Positions 44,101-52,629 of a stretch of DNA of 64,000 nucleotides are shown here, in pieces. Source of the DNA: CAVQFD01 sp963724695 (GTDB lineage Bacteria > Acidobacteriota > Vicinamibacteria > Vicinamibacterales > CAVVIG01); the NCBI GenBank assembly GCA_963724695.1, contig CAVRVW010000002.1:1-64000 (forward strand), given 5' to 3'. How positions within the stretch are numbered: position 1 is the stretch's first letter; every line of letters begins with the position of its first letter. The notes below the pieces were generated by a model. The model did not search any database and was not told where the DNA came from. It saw only the letters and a program-made list of their open reading frames with translations. The translations under genes were made by a program, and so were the position numbers.

Positions 44101-44432
44101 ACCTTGCGGCCCAGCCGAGTGTCGTGCGCCAGGTACACTTCGCCCATTCCGCCTTTGCCGACGAGGGAGAGCACCTCGGTAAGCGCCGATGCTTCCGCTG
44201 GCGGTCTCGGCGTCCTCCTGTCGCGCCAGCCAGTTCGCGGCCACGTTGGTCGCCGGACCGGCGACGAAATCGCCCGCCTGCTGGTGGGCCGCGAGCAGCG
44301 ACACGACCTCCTGCCGCAGGTCTTCGTCGGCGCCGCAGGCGCGGCTGAGAAATGCCGCCCGGCGCTCGCTGGCGCCAGTTCCAGCGCGGCGTAGAACAGC
44401 TGGCCGACCTTCTCGTACCGCTCGGGGTTCAT
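41124..44432 (-). CDS. Ser/Thr kinase-NTPase-TPR signalling protein (about 1090 aa), frameshifted
   Basis: From ATG at 44432: an N-terminal segment (MNPERYEKVGQLFYAALEL), a Hanks-type kinase domain (VKVLRTALT; NHPNIVTIYEIGDL; RHxDIKPENI-type loop at about 43800; VKVLDFGLARLA), then an ATPase domain with Walker A (GPGGTGKTRLA), and a C-terminal TPR/BTAD-like region (ALYGASVLADLQSDLDQAER onward). At least five frame changes occur but motif order is intact, so the gene is probably whole. It overlaps the sigma factor stop by ATGA. It is predicted to be a large regulatory kinase, as in acidobacterial STKs. Its ligand is unknown. Confidence 0.82.
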
Positions 44433-45000
44433 GCGCGGCCGCTCAGTTCGCGGAAGAGCCAGGCCTGCGCCAGGCTCCAGTCGCGTCTCACGGTTCCCAC
44501 CGACACATCCAGCACGTGCGCCGCTTCCTCGAGGCTCAGTCCGCCGAAGAAGCGCAGCTCGACGACGCGGCTCTGCCGCGCGTTCAGTCCTTCGAGCGTC
44601 TTCAGGGCGTCGTCCAGGGCCACGAGATCCACCACGCCCTGCGCCGCCGGCACGTCCGCGGCCTCTGACAGCGAGACGTGAAGCTGGCCGCGGCCCCGTT
44701 TCGCACGGTCCCGCGTCCGCGCCACGTCGACGAGCACACGCCGCATGATCTGCGCGGCCACGGCGAAGAAGTGGGCGCGGTTCTGCCAGCGCACGTCCTT
44801 CCAATCGATCAGCCGCAGGTACGCCTCGTTGACGAGCGCCGTCGGCCTGGAGGATGTGGCCCGGCCGCTCGCCCGCCATGCACCGCGCCGCGAGGCGGTG
44901 CAGCTCCTGCGTGGACCAGGGGCGTCAGCGCCTCGAGGGCGGCCTGGTCGCCGCGGCTCCACGAGACGAGCAGTTGCGTGACGTTGGTCGGGGCGCTCAT
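44429..45000 (-). CDS. ECF-like sigma factor (TIGR02999 type), frameshifted
   Basis: About 190 residues. Region 2 follows MSAPTNVTQLLVSWSRGDQA, and after a frame change near 44850-44920 comes ATALVNEAYLRLIDWKDVRW, with AHFFAVAAQIMRRVLVDVAR. Region 4 is RQSRVVELRFFGGLSLEEAA...GTVRRDWSLAQAWL, the HTH. The LxNEAYLRL block is characteristic of the acidobacterial/planctomycete ECF-like family. The kinase start overlaps its stop (ATGA), so the kinase may control the sigma factor or vice versa. Confidence 0.87.
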
Positions 45001-45125
45001 CGCGGTTCGGTCAGCTAGCTTAGCAAACCCACCTTCGCCGGGCTTCGACTTCAGCAGGGCTGCTCACGGTCCCCGTTAGCACTTTTGGCTCCGAATGACG
45101 CCTTCCTGAGTGAAGGAGAACCGTC

Positions 45126-46456
45126 ATGCACAAGACCCAGTTGATTGGAGCCACCCTGGCCCTCGCGCTGCTGGCGCCGGCCGGAACGCGAGCCGTCGCG
45201 CCACGGCATCGCGCGCCGACGTCGTCTTCGAGTGGAACCAGATCCTGCAGGACACCGTTCCGAGCCCGCAGAACCCGCTCACGCCCCGCTTCTTCGCGAT
45301 GACGCACATCGCGATGTTCGACGCGATCAACGCGCTCGAGCGCGAGTTCACGCCCTATCACGTCCGCATCCGGCACGGCGGCGGATCGCCGGAGGCCGCG
45401 GCCGCGCAGGCGGCCCACGACGTGCTCGTCGCCATCAATCCGGCGGCGCACGCGCAGTCGTACGACGCGGCACTCGCGCAGGCAGCTCGGCGACCGGTCC
45501 CTCGGGCTTCGTCCGCCGCGGGGCGGCTGTCGGCGCCACGTGTCGCGGCAGAGGTGCTGGCGTGGCGCCAGAACGACGGGTGGGTGGTGTCGCCCGTTCC
45601 CGGCGTATTCGCGAGCCGCCCCTGCCCGGGCGCTGGCAGCGCACGCCGCCGGCCAACGCCGACCGCGGCCTTCACGCACCTCCAGAAGGCCGCGCCCGCT
45701 GGCCCTGGTCTGACGGCGACCCAGTTCCTGCCGCCGCCGCCGCCGATCGCTGACGAGCGCACGCTACGCCACCGATCTTGAACGAGGTCAAGCTGATTGG
45801 CAAGTCGGACAGCGCGACCCGCACGCGCGGACCAGACGGCGATCGCGCGGCTCTGGGCGGGCATCGGCGCGACGGGCGTCGGCACGGCCACCAACTTCCT
45901 GTCGATCTGGAACAACGTCGCGCGCGACGTGGCGCGCGAGCGCCGGCTGTCGCTGGTCGAGACGGCCCGCGTGTTCGTGCTGATGAACATCGTCGGTGCA
46001 CGACACGCTGCAGACGGTCGCAGATCGAGCAAGTTCGTCTACGGGCTCTGGCGCCCCGTGACGGCCATCCGCCAGGCCGATACCGACCTCAATCCCGCGA
46101 CCGATCCGGACGCGACCTGGCTGCCGCTGCTGACGACGCCGCCGTATCCGTCGTACGCGGGCAACATGGCGTACGATCGGCGCGAGCGCCGCACGCGCGC
46201 TGGAGCTGGCGTTCGGCACTAACGACATCCCGGTGACGGCGACCTGGAAGCAATCGGGCGGGCTGCCCGACGTGACGCACGACCTTCGACGGCTTCTGGC
46301 AGGTCGCCGAGGAGCAGTCCGAGAGCCGCATCTACGGTGGCATTCACTACCGCTTCGACCAGACGGCCGGCCAGCAGGTCGCCAGGTCGACGGCCGACTT
46401 CGTGTTCGCCAACTTCATGACGCCACGGGGCCGTGGGATGGGTGGACGACTGCTAG
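45126..46456 (+). CDS. Vanadium-dependent haloperoxidase-like (PAP2 superfamily), exported, frameshifted
   Basis: About 440 residues. A signal peptide (LIGATLALALLAPAG) is followed by DVVFEWNQILQDTVPSPQN, TPRFFAMTHIAMFDAINALE and AAAAQAAHDVLVAINP, then IARLWAGIGATGVGTATNF, WRPVTAIRQADTD (the conserved arginine region), YPSYAGNMA, the PSGH-like block (degraded by a frame change), FGTNDIPVTATW and ESRIYGGIHYRFD with the C-terminal histidine. At least five frame changes are seen. The enzyme oxidises halides in relatives. The substrate here is unknown. Confidence 0.82.
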
Positions 46457-46614
46457 TCCTTGGGCCTTGGGTCTTGGTCCTTAGGCGGTCCTTGGTCGGC
46501 TGGCCTTGGTCCTTGGGCCACGATTCGCCCGAGCAAGGACGACCAAGGACCAGGGCCTAAGGACGGCTAAGGACCAAGGACCGCCCAAGGCCGAAGGCCC
46601 AGCACCAAGGACTA
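46457..46614. repeat. Inverted short-word repeat (CTTGGTCC/GGACCAAG)
   Basis: The left half repeats CCTTGG and GTCCTTGG words; the right half repeats AGGACCAAGG words, the reverse complement. The whole can fold into one long imperfect hairpin. A related element is at 49588-49752. It sits between two plus-strand genes. Confidence 0.85.
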
Positions 46615-46656
46615 TCGTCGCCGGAAGTCAATCCGGCGGTTCGGAAGGACCGCGAC

Positions 46657-48067
46657 ATGACCACGACACAGAGCGTTGAAAGCCAGCAGGCCGTTGCGAA
46701 CGATCTCAAGGCACGGTCCGCGGGCCCATCTGCGCCCGGGGATGCGGGCTACGACGAGGCCCGCTCGGTCTGGAACGCGATGATCGACCGGCGTCCCGGC
46801 GCTCATCGTCCGGTGCCTGGGCGCGTCCGACGTCGTCGCCTGCGTCAACGCCGCGCGCGAGCGCGGCCTGCCGCTGTCGATCAAGGGCGGCGGCCACAAC
46901 ATCGCGGGACTGGCCGTGTGCGACGGCGGGCTGATGCTCGACATGTCGCTCGATGCGCGGTGTCTGGGTGGATCCGGCCGCAGCGCGTGGCGCGCGCGCA
47001 GGCGGGGTGCCTGCTCGGCGACGTGGACGCCGAAACGCAGCTCCATGGCCTGGCGGCGGTGCTCGGGTTCGTCTCCGCGACCGGGTGCGCGGGCCTGACG
47101 CTCGGAGGCGGATTCGGCTACCTCACGCGGCGGTTCGGATGGACCACCGACAACCTGGCATCGGTCGATCTCGTCACGTCCGAAGGCCGCGTGGTGCCGC
47201 GCCTCCGAACAGGAGAACAGCGATCTGTTCTGGGGACTGTGCGGCGGCGGCGGCAACTTCGGTGTCGCCACGAGCTTCGAGTACACGCTTCACCCGGTGG
47301 GCCCCGAGATCGTCGGCGGCGCCATCGCCTGGCGGGGCGAGGAGGCCGCCAGCGTGCTCGAGATGTATCGCTCGCTGCTTGCGCAGGCGCCCCGCGAGCT
47401 CGACCTGCGTGGCCGGGCTCCGCCTGGCGCCGCCGGCGCCCTGGATCGCCAAGGAAGTCGCACGGCAAGCCGATCGTGGCGCTGTTCGTCTGCTACTCGG
47501 GGCCGCTTGCGGATGCCGAGCGGGTGCTTGCGCCCATCAAGTCCTTCGGCACGCCGGTCGGCGACATCGTGCAGAAGCGATCCTACGTTTCCCAGCAGAC
47601 GCTGCTCGACGCCACGCAGCCGAAGGGACGCCGCTACTACTGGAAGTCCGAGTACCTGCGATCGATCGAGCCGGGGCTCTTCGCGCGGGCGATCGAACAC
47701 GCGTCGCGGATCGTCTCGCCGCACTCGGCAATTCTGATCTTCCCGCTCGACGGCGCGCTCAACCGGCTGCCCGAGGGCCACTCCGCCGTCGGGCAACCGC
47801 GATGCTGGCGCCGTGCTCAACATCGCGAGCGCCTGGGAGCATGCGAAAGACGACGCGGAAAATGTCGAGTGGGCGCGAGCCGCCTGGCGCGACCTGAAGC
47901 AGTTCTCGACGGGCGGCACGTACATCAACTTCCTGACCGAAGAGGAAGGCGACGAGCGCACCCGCGCCGCGTACCGCACGAATTACGCGCGGCTGGTCGA
48001 GGTCAAGGCCAAGTGGGATCCCTCGAATCTGTTCCGGACCAACAAGAACATCGCACCAACGAAGTGA
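46657..48067 (+). CDS. FAD-binding oxidoreductase with BBE domain, frameshifted
   Basis: About 465 residues. FAD-binding PP-loop region: LPLSIKGGGHNIAGLAVCDGG with the conserved GGGH; ATGCAGLTLGGGFGYLTRRF and FGWTTDNLASVDLVTSEGRV; NFGVATSFEYTLHPVGP. The C-terminal BBE block reads YRTNYARLVEVKAKWDP with FRTNKNI. It belongs to the p-cresol methylhydroxylase/BBE flavoprotein family and probably oxidises a sugar or alkaloid-type alcohol. At least six frame changes near 46780, 46950, 47200, 47430, 47790 are consistent with indel error. Confidence 0.85.
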
Positions 48068-48093
48068 CCACAGGTGGGCTAGAATTTGCGGCC

Positions 48094-49081
48094 ATGACGA
48101 AAGCCACCTCGCTCGCCATGGCCGCCGTGCTTGCGGCCGTTCTGCCTGTTGGGCTCGGGGCCCAAGCTGGCGGGGGATCGGCCGCTGTTGCCGCCCACAA
48201 GGCTGCTGCAGAGAAAGCCGCGGGTAAGGACTTCGGGCGGCTCAAGCTGTCGGCGTGTTCCGAGCGGGAGACGCCGCCGCCTGCGCCGGCCACGCCGGCA
48301 GGTGCGCCTGCCGCCGCCAGGCAGGCGCCGCCACGCGAGCAGTGGCTCGCCGAGCCGGCGAAGGTGTTCGACAACTTCTACTTCATCGGCACCAGGGAGC
48401 ACGGCGCCTGGGCGTTGACGACGACGGCCGGGATCATCGTCATCGATGCGCTGTACGACTACGCCGTGATCGATGCGGTCGAAGCCGGCATGAAGAAGCT
48501 CGGCCTCGATCCCGTCGACATGAAGTACCTGATCATCACGCACGGCCACGGCGATCACCATGGCGGCACGCGGTATCTTCAGGACAAGTACCGCCCGAGG
48601 GTCGTGATGGGCGCCCGCGACTGGGACCTGGTGGCGCGCGACACGCGGTCGCCGCGGCCGGCCAAGGACATGGAAGCCACTGATGGCCAGAAGATCACGC
48701 TGGGCGACGCCACCGTCACGCTCTACATCACACCCGGCCATACGCCGACCACGATCTCGCCGGTCCTGACGGTCAAGGACAACGGCGTGCCGCACGTGGC
48801 CGTGCAGTGGGGCGGCACCGCGCTCAACCCCGACGACGCCTGTGGCGTCGATCCAGGAGTACGTCAACTCGGCGGCGCGATTCCGGAAGATCGCGGCCGG
48901 CGCCGGCGCGGACGTGATCTTCACGAACCACACGCTGTTCGATGGGACGCTCACCAAGATCGCCGCGATCAAGAGCCGGCAGACAGGCCAGCCGCACCCC
49001 TTCGTCGTGGGCCCGGCCGTCGTCGATCGCTACATGACCGTCGTCGAGGAGTGCGGGCGGGCGTTGCTCGCGGCCCGGTAG
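48094..49081 (+). CDS. Exported MBL-fold hydrolase (subclass B3-like), frameshifted
   Basis: About 325 residues from ATG at 48094. A signal peptide (SLAMAAVLAAVLPVGLGAQ) and an Ala/Pro-rich linker (PPPAPATPAGAPAAARQAPP) are followed by VFDNFYFIGTREHGAWALTT and the metal motif LIITHGHGDHHGGTRYL, with LYITPGHTPTTISPVL. Near 48825-48840 the frame changes to SIQEYVNSAARFRKIAAGAG, ending VVEECGRALLAAR. The HxHxDHHGG spacing resembles B3 beta-lactamase-like enzymes, but a general hydrolase is as likely. Confidence 0.85.
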
Positions 49082-49085
49082 ACGC

Positions 49086-49550
49086 TCAGTTCCTGAACCG
49101 CGCCGACGCCGAGCGTCCGATGGCGACAAAGAGCGCGAGGAACAGGATCTGCGTCGCGGCGAATGCCGGCTCGGCCTGCGTGGGCGCGAGAGTCGTCATG
49201 TCCGGGACCTTCAGAAACAGCTGCACGATCAGCACGAACATGTTCAGGTAGAGCGCCGTCACCGATCCGACCACATACACCCGCCGCCACGAACCCTCCA
49301 GGTGCTGCACGTACAGCGCGACGATGACGAGTGCCAGGATCACCAGCGAGAGCGCGCCGACGATGTGAGAGGGCAGGAGGGTGGTGAACGGGAATCCAAA
49401 TCCCGTGGCGTTGGCCGCGACTGTGGCGACGAGGAAGATCTCAGTCCATCCGGTGAAGCGCCTGTTGGCCATCAAGCCGCCCACGACGAGGACGCCCGAG
49501 ACGATGCCGACCATGCTCAGGATGACGTGGACGAGGGTGAATGTCTCCAT
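49086..49550 (-). CDS. Membrane protein, hypothetical (154 aa)
   Basis: Four membrane segments (VHVILSMVGIVSGVLVVGGL, EIFLVATVAANATGFGF, HIVGALSLVILALVIVALYV, ALYLNMFVLIVQLFL). TGFGFPFTTLLPSH is probably a loop. No recognised family. It is convergent with the MBL gene (4 bases apart). Confidence 0.65.
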   Translation of the reverse strand: METFTLVHVILSMVGIVSGVLVVGGLMANRRFTGWTEIFLVATVAANATGFGFPFTTLLPSHIVGALSLVILALVIVALYVQHLEGSWRRVYVVGSVTALYLNMFVLIVQLFLKVPDMTTLAPTQAEPAFAATQILFLALFVAIGRSASARFRN

Positions 49551-49587
49551 GGCGCAGCCTAGCGCACTTCAGCTGCCTCGCCATCAG

Positions 49588-49752
49588 GTGCTTGGTGCTT
49601 TGGGCTTGGTCCCTGGGCTGGCCTTTGGCCTTGGTCGTCCCTCGTGCTTTGTACGTGGCCTATGGGCTTGGACCAAGGACGACCAGGGGCCAGGGACCAG
49701 GGACAGCTAGGGACCAAGGACAGACCAAGGACCAGGACCCAAGCCCCAAGGA
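49588..49752. repeat. Inverted short-word repeat, relative of 46457-46614
   Basis: The left half repeats CTTTGGGCTTGG and GGTCCCTGGG words; the right half repeats CCAAGGAC and ACCAGGGAC, the complement. It precedes tRNA-Ser and ends about 50 bases upstream. Confidence 0.8.
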
Positions 49753-49803
49753 CTTTCGTCCGAGCTATAATTGCGGGTCCCGCTTCGCGCGATTGTCCTC
49801 AAC

Positions 49804-49894
49804 GGAGAGGTACCGAAGTGGTCGTAACGGGGGCGCCTCGAAAGCGTCTTGTCGGGTAACCGGCACGTGGGTTCGAATCCCACCCTCTCCGCCA
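49804..49894 (+). tRNA. tRNA-Ser (anticodon CGA)
   Basis: 91 nt including CCA. The 7-bp acceptor GGAGAGG/CCTCTCC, the anticodon stem GGCGC/GCGTC with loop CTCGAAA (anticodon CGA), a long variable arm TTGTCGGGTAACCGGCACG and T-arm GTGGGTTCGAATCCCAC fit tRNA-Ser reading UCG. The 3' end is attL of the island that follows; an AT-rich stretch (49895-49960) now follows instead of a terminator hairpin. Confidence 0.96.
49871..49894 (+). repeat. attL of the tRNA-Ser island (24-bp direct repeat)
   Basis: The last 24 bases of the tRNA (from GTTCGAATCCCACC to the CCGCCA end) recur exactly at 57396-57419. The integrase gene begins 85 bases downstream, the usual order for tRNA-targeting tyrosine recombinases. 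Confidence 0.92.
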
Positions 49895-49978
49895 TATCTA
49901 AACTACTGTAAATAAACAACTTAAATACTAGACAATCTTCAGCGTTCCAAAAACGTTCCCTTCGTGCTAGAAAGGGAC

Positions 49979-51216
49979 GTGCTGCATCTCTTCCGCCGGC
50001 ACTACCCGCCCTGCCCGCACAAGTCACGCCGATACCGTCGCTGCAATTGTCCGCTCTGGGTCCAGGGCTCGCTCGGCGGCGAGTGGATCAAGAAGTCGCT
50101 GAACGTCACGTCGTGGGAAGCCGCGAGCGATCTCGTCACGGCATGGACCGCGTCGGGGCAGGTCGGCGTGGTCCGACCGGACGTCCCACCGCTCAAGGAG
50201 GCCGTCGAGAAGTTCATCGCCGACGCGAAGGCGCAGCAGTTGAACTGGGAGACGATCCGAAAATACGAGACGTTCCTCGAGCGCCGATTTCTGCCTGGTG
50301 CGAGTCGAAGGGCTATCGACTGCTGAAGCAGATCACGCCGTCGGCGCTGGCGGACTTTCGGAAGACGTGGCAGGACGGCGCGCTCTACGCGACGAAGAAC
50401 ATCGAACGTCTGCGTTCGTTCTTCCGCTTCTGTGAGCGCATGAAGTGGACCAGTGAGAATCCCGCGCTCGCGCTCAAGGCGCCCAAGCTGACGACCAAGC
50501 CGACGCTCCCGTTCACGGACGCGGAGATGAAGAAGCTGCTCGCCGCGTGCGACGAGTATCGCGGCGACAAGGTGCGCATCAAGGCGTTCATCCTGGTGAT
50601 GCGCTACTCCGGCCTTCGCATCGGCGACACGATCGCGCTCAGGCGCGACCAGCTGACAGGCAACAATCTGTTTCTCTACACGCAGAAGACCGGCCAGCCC
50701 GTGCGCGTGCCGCTTCCGGACTTCGTGGTGGAGGCGCTCAAGAAGATCGACAACGGGGCGGACCACTTTTTCTGGACCGGCAAGAACATCCGGTCCGCCG
50801 TCGCGAACTGGTCGCGCTACCTGGCCAGCGTGTTCGATCTCGCCAAGGTGAAGCACGCGCACAGCCACCGATTCCGCGACACGTTCGCGACGGGATTGCT
50901 GCTGGCCGGCGTGCCCATCGAGGATGTCTCCATTCTGCTCGGTCACTCGAATACGCGGATCACGGCCAAGCACTACTCGCCCTGGGTGAAGGAGCGGCAG
51001 CAGAAGCTCGAGGACCGCGTCAAGCAGGCGTGGAGGCTTGACGGGTTCAGCGCAGAACGCCTGAGAGTTCGGAAGAGGGCGATCCGCAACGTTTGTGCGA
51101 CGATTGAAGGAGAACAGGAGGGCTTCAGAGATGCCAACCACCACCATCACCCTGGACGCGGCCCTGAAGGCCCGGCTCGCCGATCTGGCAAGCCAGACTG
51201 GGCAGCAGGTCGATGA
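49979..51216 (+). CDS. Tyrosine recombinase (island integrase), frameshifted
   Basis: About 400 residues. The N-terminus has a metal-like CPHKSRRYRRCNCP motif and WVQGSLGGEWIKKSLN. The core-binding domain includes SALADFRKTWQDGALYATKN, and the catalytic domain shows RYSGLRIGD (Arg), HSHRFRDTFAT (HxxR), LGHSNTRIT (His) and KHYSPW (Tyr nucleophile). The frame changes near 50295-50310. The start is GTG at 49979, and the natural end may be slightly before 51216 because the antitoxin gene starts at 51131. It targets the tRNA-Ser 3' end by position. Confidence 0.9.
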
Positions 51217-51358
51217 GTTCGTCGAAGCCCTGCTCCGACGGGTGGCTGAGGCCGATGTGCGCTTCGACCGGGGCGTGCCGGTATTCCGTCCGCGGCCAGG
51301 CGCGCCTGTCCTCACCGTCGAGGACGTCGACCGTCTCATCGACGGGCACGAGGCGTAA
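51131..51358 (+). CDS. VapB-like antitoxin
   Basis: 75 residues starting MPTTTITLDAALKARLADLA, a ribbon-helix-helix-like N-terminus, with a FVEALLRRVAEADVRFDRG helix and the acidic TVEDVDRLIDGHEA tail that binds the toxin. ATG at 51131, after GAGATG. It overlaps the integrase frame's end. The toxin follows nine bases later. Confidence 0.8.
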   Translation: MPTTTITLDAALKARLADLASQTGQQVDEFVEALLRRVAEADVRFDRGVPVFRPRPGAPVLTVEDVDRLIDGHEA

Positions 51359-51367
51359 GCGCCGGAC

Positions 51368-51790
51368 GTGCTCGGTCTTTTGGACGTCAACGTCCTCGTC
51401 GCGCTCTTTGTGCCGGAGCATCAGCATCACGAGCTGGCTCTGAACTGGTTTGCGGCGACTGCCGCGGCGGGCGGTTGCGCCACCTGCGCCGTGACCGAGC
51501 TTGGCGTCATTCGCGTTTGTGCGCAGTTGTCGGGCGGCGACTGGCCGCTTGAGGTCACTGCGGACCGATTGCTCATGCTGACGGCGTCCAATCGTGAGTA
51601 TGTGTGGTGGGCGGACGCTGTGTCGCCAGCGGTCTTGCCGGAAGTTCGGTCGGCGCGCAAGGCCAAGCACGTGACCGACCGTTATCTGCTCGGCTTATCA
51701 CGTCGCAACGGGGGAAAGCTCGTGACGTTCGATCAGCAACTGGCCTCAGATGGCGGCCACGATGTGGTTTGCCTAATGCTCACCCGCTAA
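51368..51790 (+). CDS. VapC-type PIN-domain toxin
   Basis: 140 residues from GTG at 51368: LLDVNVLVALFVPEHQHHE (first acidic residue), CAVTELGVIRVCAQLSG, HVTDRYLLGLSRRNGGKLVTFD (DxxxLGLSR with central aspartate) and a final FDQQLA. The four-acidic PIN site is present. The enzyme would cut RNA. It stabilises the island by addiction. Confidence 0.87.
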   Translation: MLGLLDVNVLVALFVPEHQHHELALNWFAATAAAGGCATCAVTELGVIRVCAQLSGGDWPLEVTADRLLMLTASNREYVWWADAVSPAVLPEVRSARKAKHVTDRYLLGLSRRNGGKLVTFDQQLASDGGHDVVCLMLTR

Positions 51791-51807
51791 ACCCAAGCGA
51801 TACAACA

Positions 51808-51930
51808 GCTTCCTTTTGGAAGCGCTGGGCTTCTCTCCAGAAGCCTGCATGAGCCGAATTCCGCCGCAAGTCATTCGAATCAAGCGGCTTCCTTCCGGAA
51901 GCCCGAAGCTTCCCGGCAGAAGCCCGCTGG
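51808..51930. repeat. Cluster of short GCTTCC/GGAAGC inverted repeats
   Basis: At least three small hairpins: GCTTCCTTTTGGAAGC (51813-51828 region), CTTCTCTCCAGAAG, and GCTTCCTTCCGGAAGC, plus GAAGCTTCCCGGCAGAAGC. They follow the VapC stop and may act as a terminator or processing element. Confidence 0.8.
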
Positions 51931-52280
51931 GGGTGACGTGTCAATTACCGGCTGCGCAGCAGCCTCCGGGCATTTCTGGCGGGCTATCGCGATGGCCACC
52001 CACGGAACCGCCAGCCGGCGACGGCTACGTGGCGCGATCTGACGTTGCGAAGCATTGATTGGGCCGACGGTAAAGCGCTCGAGGCCACTGCGCGGAACCG
52101 CGGTCAGGGCCCCAGCCCGCCAGCGGGTCGGAGCAGCGCGACGAGCCTTGATCGCGGCGAGCACAGTGGGACAATCAGCGCCGGCGACGGCCGTTCGGCA
52201 TGCAGTGGGCAGCAGCGCGGGGCTGTCGCCGACTACTTGACTCTCTAGTAGTGTCCGTGGCACCTTTGCTCCTCACCAGA
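51931..52280. other. Noncoding stretch, no gene seen
   Basis: No conserved coding frame on either strand and no clear hairpin. It lies between the VapC hairpins and the PadR gene, so it should hold the PadR promoter, but I could not identify one. Confidence 0.6.
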
Positions 52281-52627
52281 ATGCCCAGTGAGCGATCCAG
52301 CCGCGTCGAAGTGTTCCAAGGCACCCTGGATCTGATCGTGTTGCGGGCTCTGGCGACTATGGGCCCATTGCACGCCTACGGGCTCGCCGCGCGCCTCGAG
52401 CAGGTCGCCGACGATCCGTTCCCGCTCAATCAGGGCACCTTGTATCCCGCCCTCGTACGCTCGAGCAGAAGGGCTGGATCCGCGGCACGTGGGGACGTAC
52501 CGAGACGCACCGCGAAGCTAAGTATTACGCCATCACCAAGGTCGGTCTTCGCGCACTCGACGCACAGACCGGGCGCTGGCGGCGGCTGGCCGGCTTAGTG
52601 GAACGCCTACTGACGCACGAGGGATAA
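52281..52627 (+). CDS. PadR-family transcriptional regulator, frameshifted
   Basis: About 115 residues. VFQGTLDLIVLRALATMGPL is the N-terminal wing, GLAARLEQVADDPFPLNQGTLYPAL the recognition helix region with the LNQGTLYP motif. After a one-base loss near 52460 the frame continues LEQKGWIRGTWGRTE and YYAITKVGLRAL. PadR factors paired with ADOP permeases are common in acidobacteria and repress the permease operon (established for the association, not for this gene). It ends two bases before the permease ATG at 52630. Confidence 0.9.
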
Positions 52628-52629
52628 CC

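Noticed and set aside
46457..46614. A CRISPR or tRNA-like structure
   Set aside because: Short words vary in length and phase and the second half is complementary to the first, so it is an inverted low-complexity repeat without unique spacers.
46657..49251. A single 864-residue open frame spanning two functions
   Set aside because: It is an accident of frame changes: the FAD oxidase ends at 48067 in another frame, and the MBL gene begins at 48094 with its own signal peptide.
49979..51216. The tyrosine recombinase as the missing integron integrase
   Set aside because: It lies beside tRNA-Ser and its own att repeats, 30 kb from the cassettes, and has the CPHK...CNCP N-terminus of soil island integrases. 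I see no extra IntI-type insert between the catalytic boxes.
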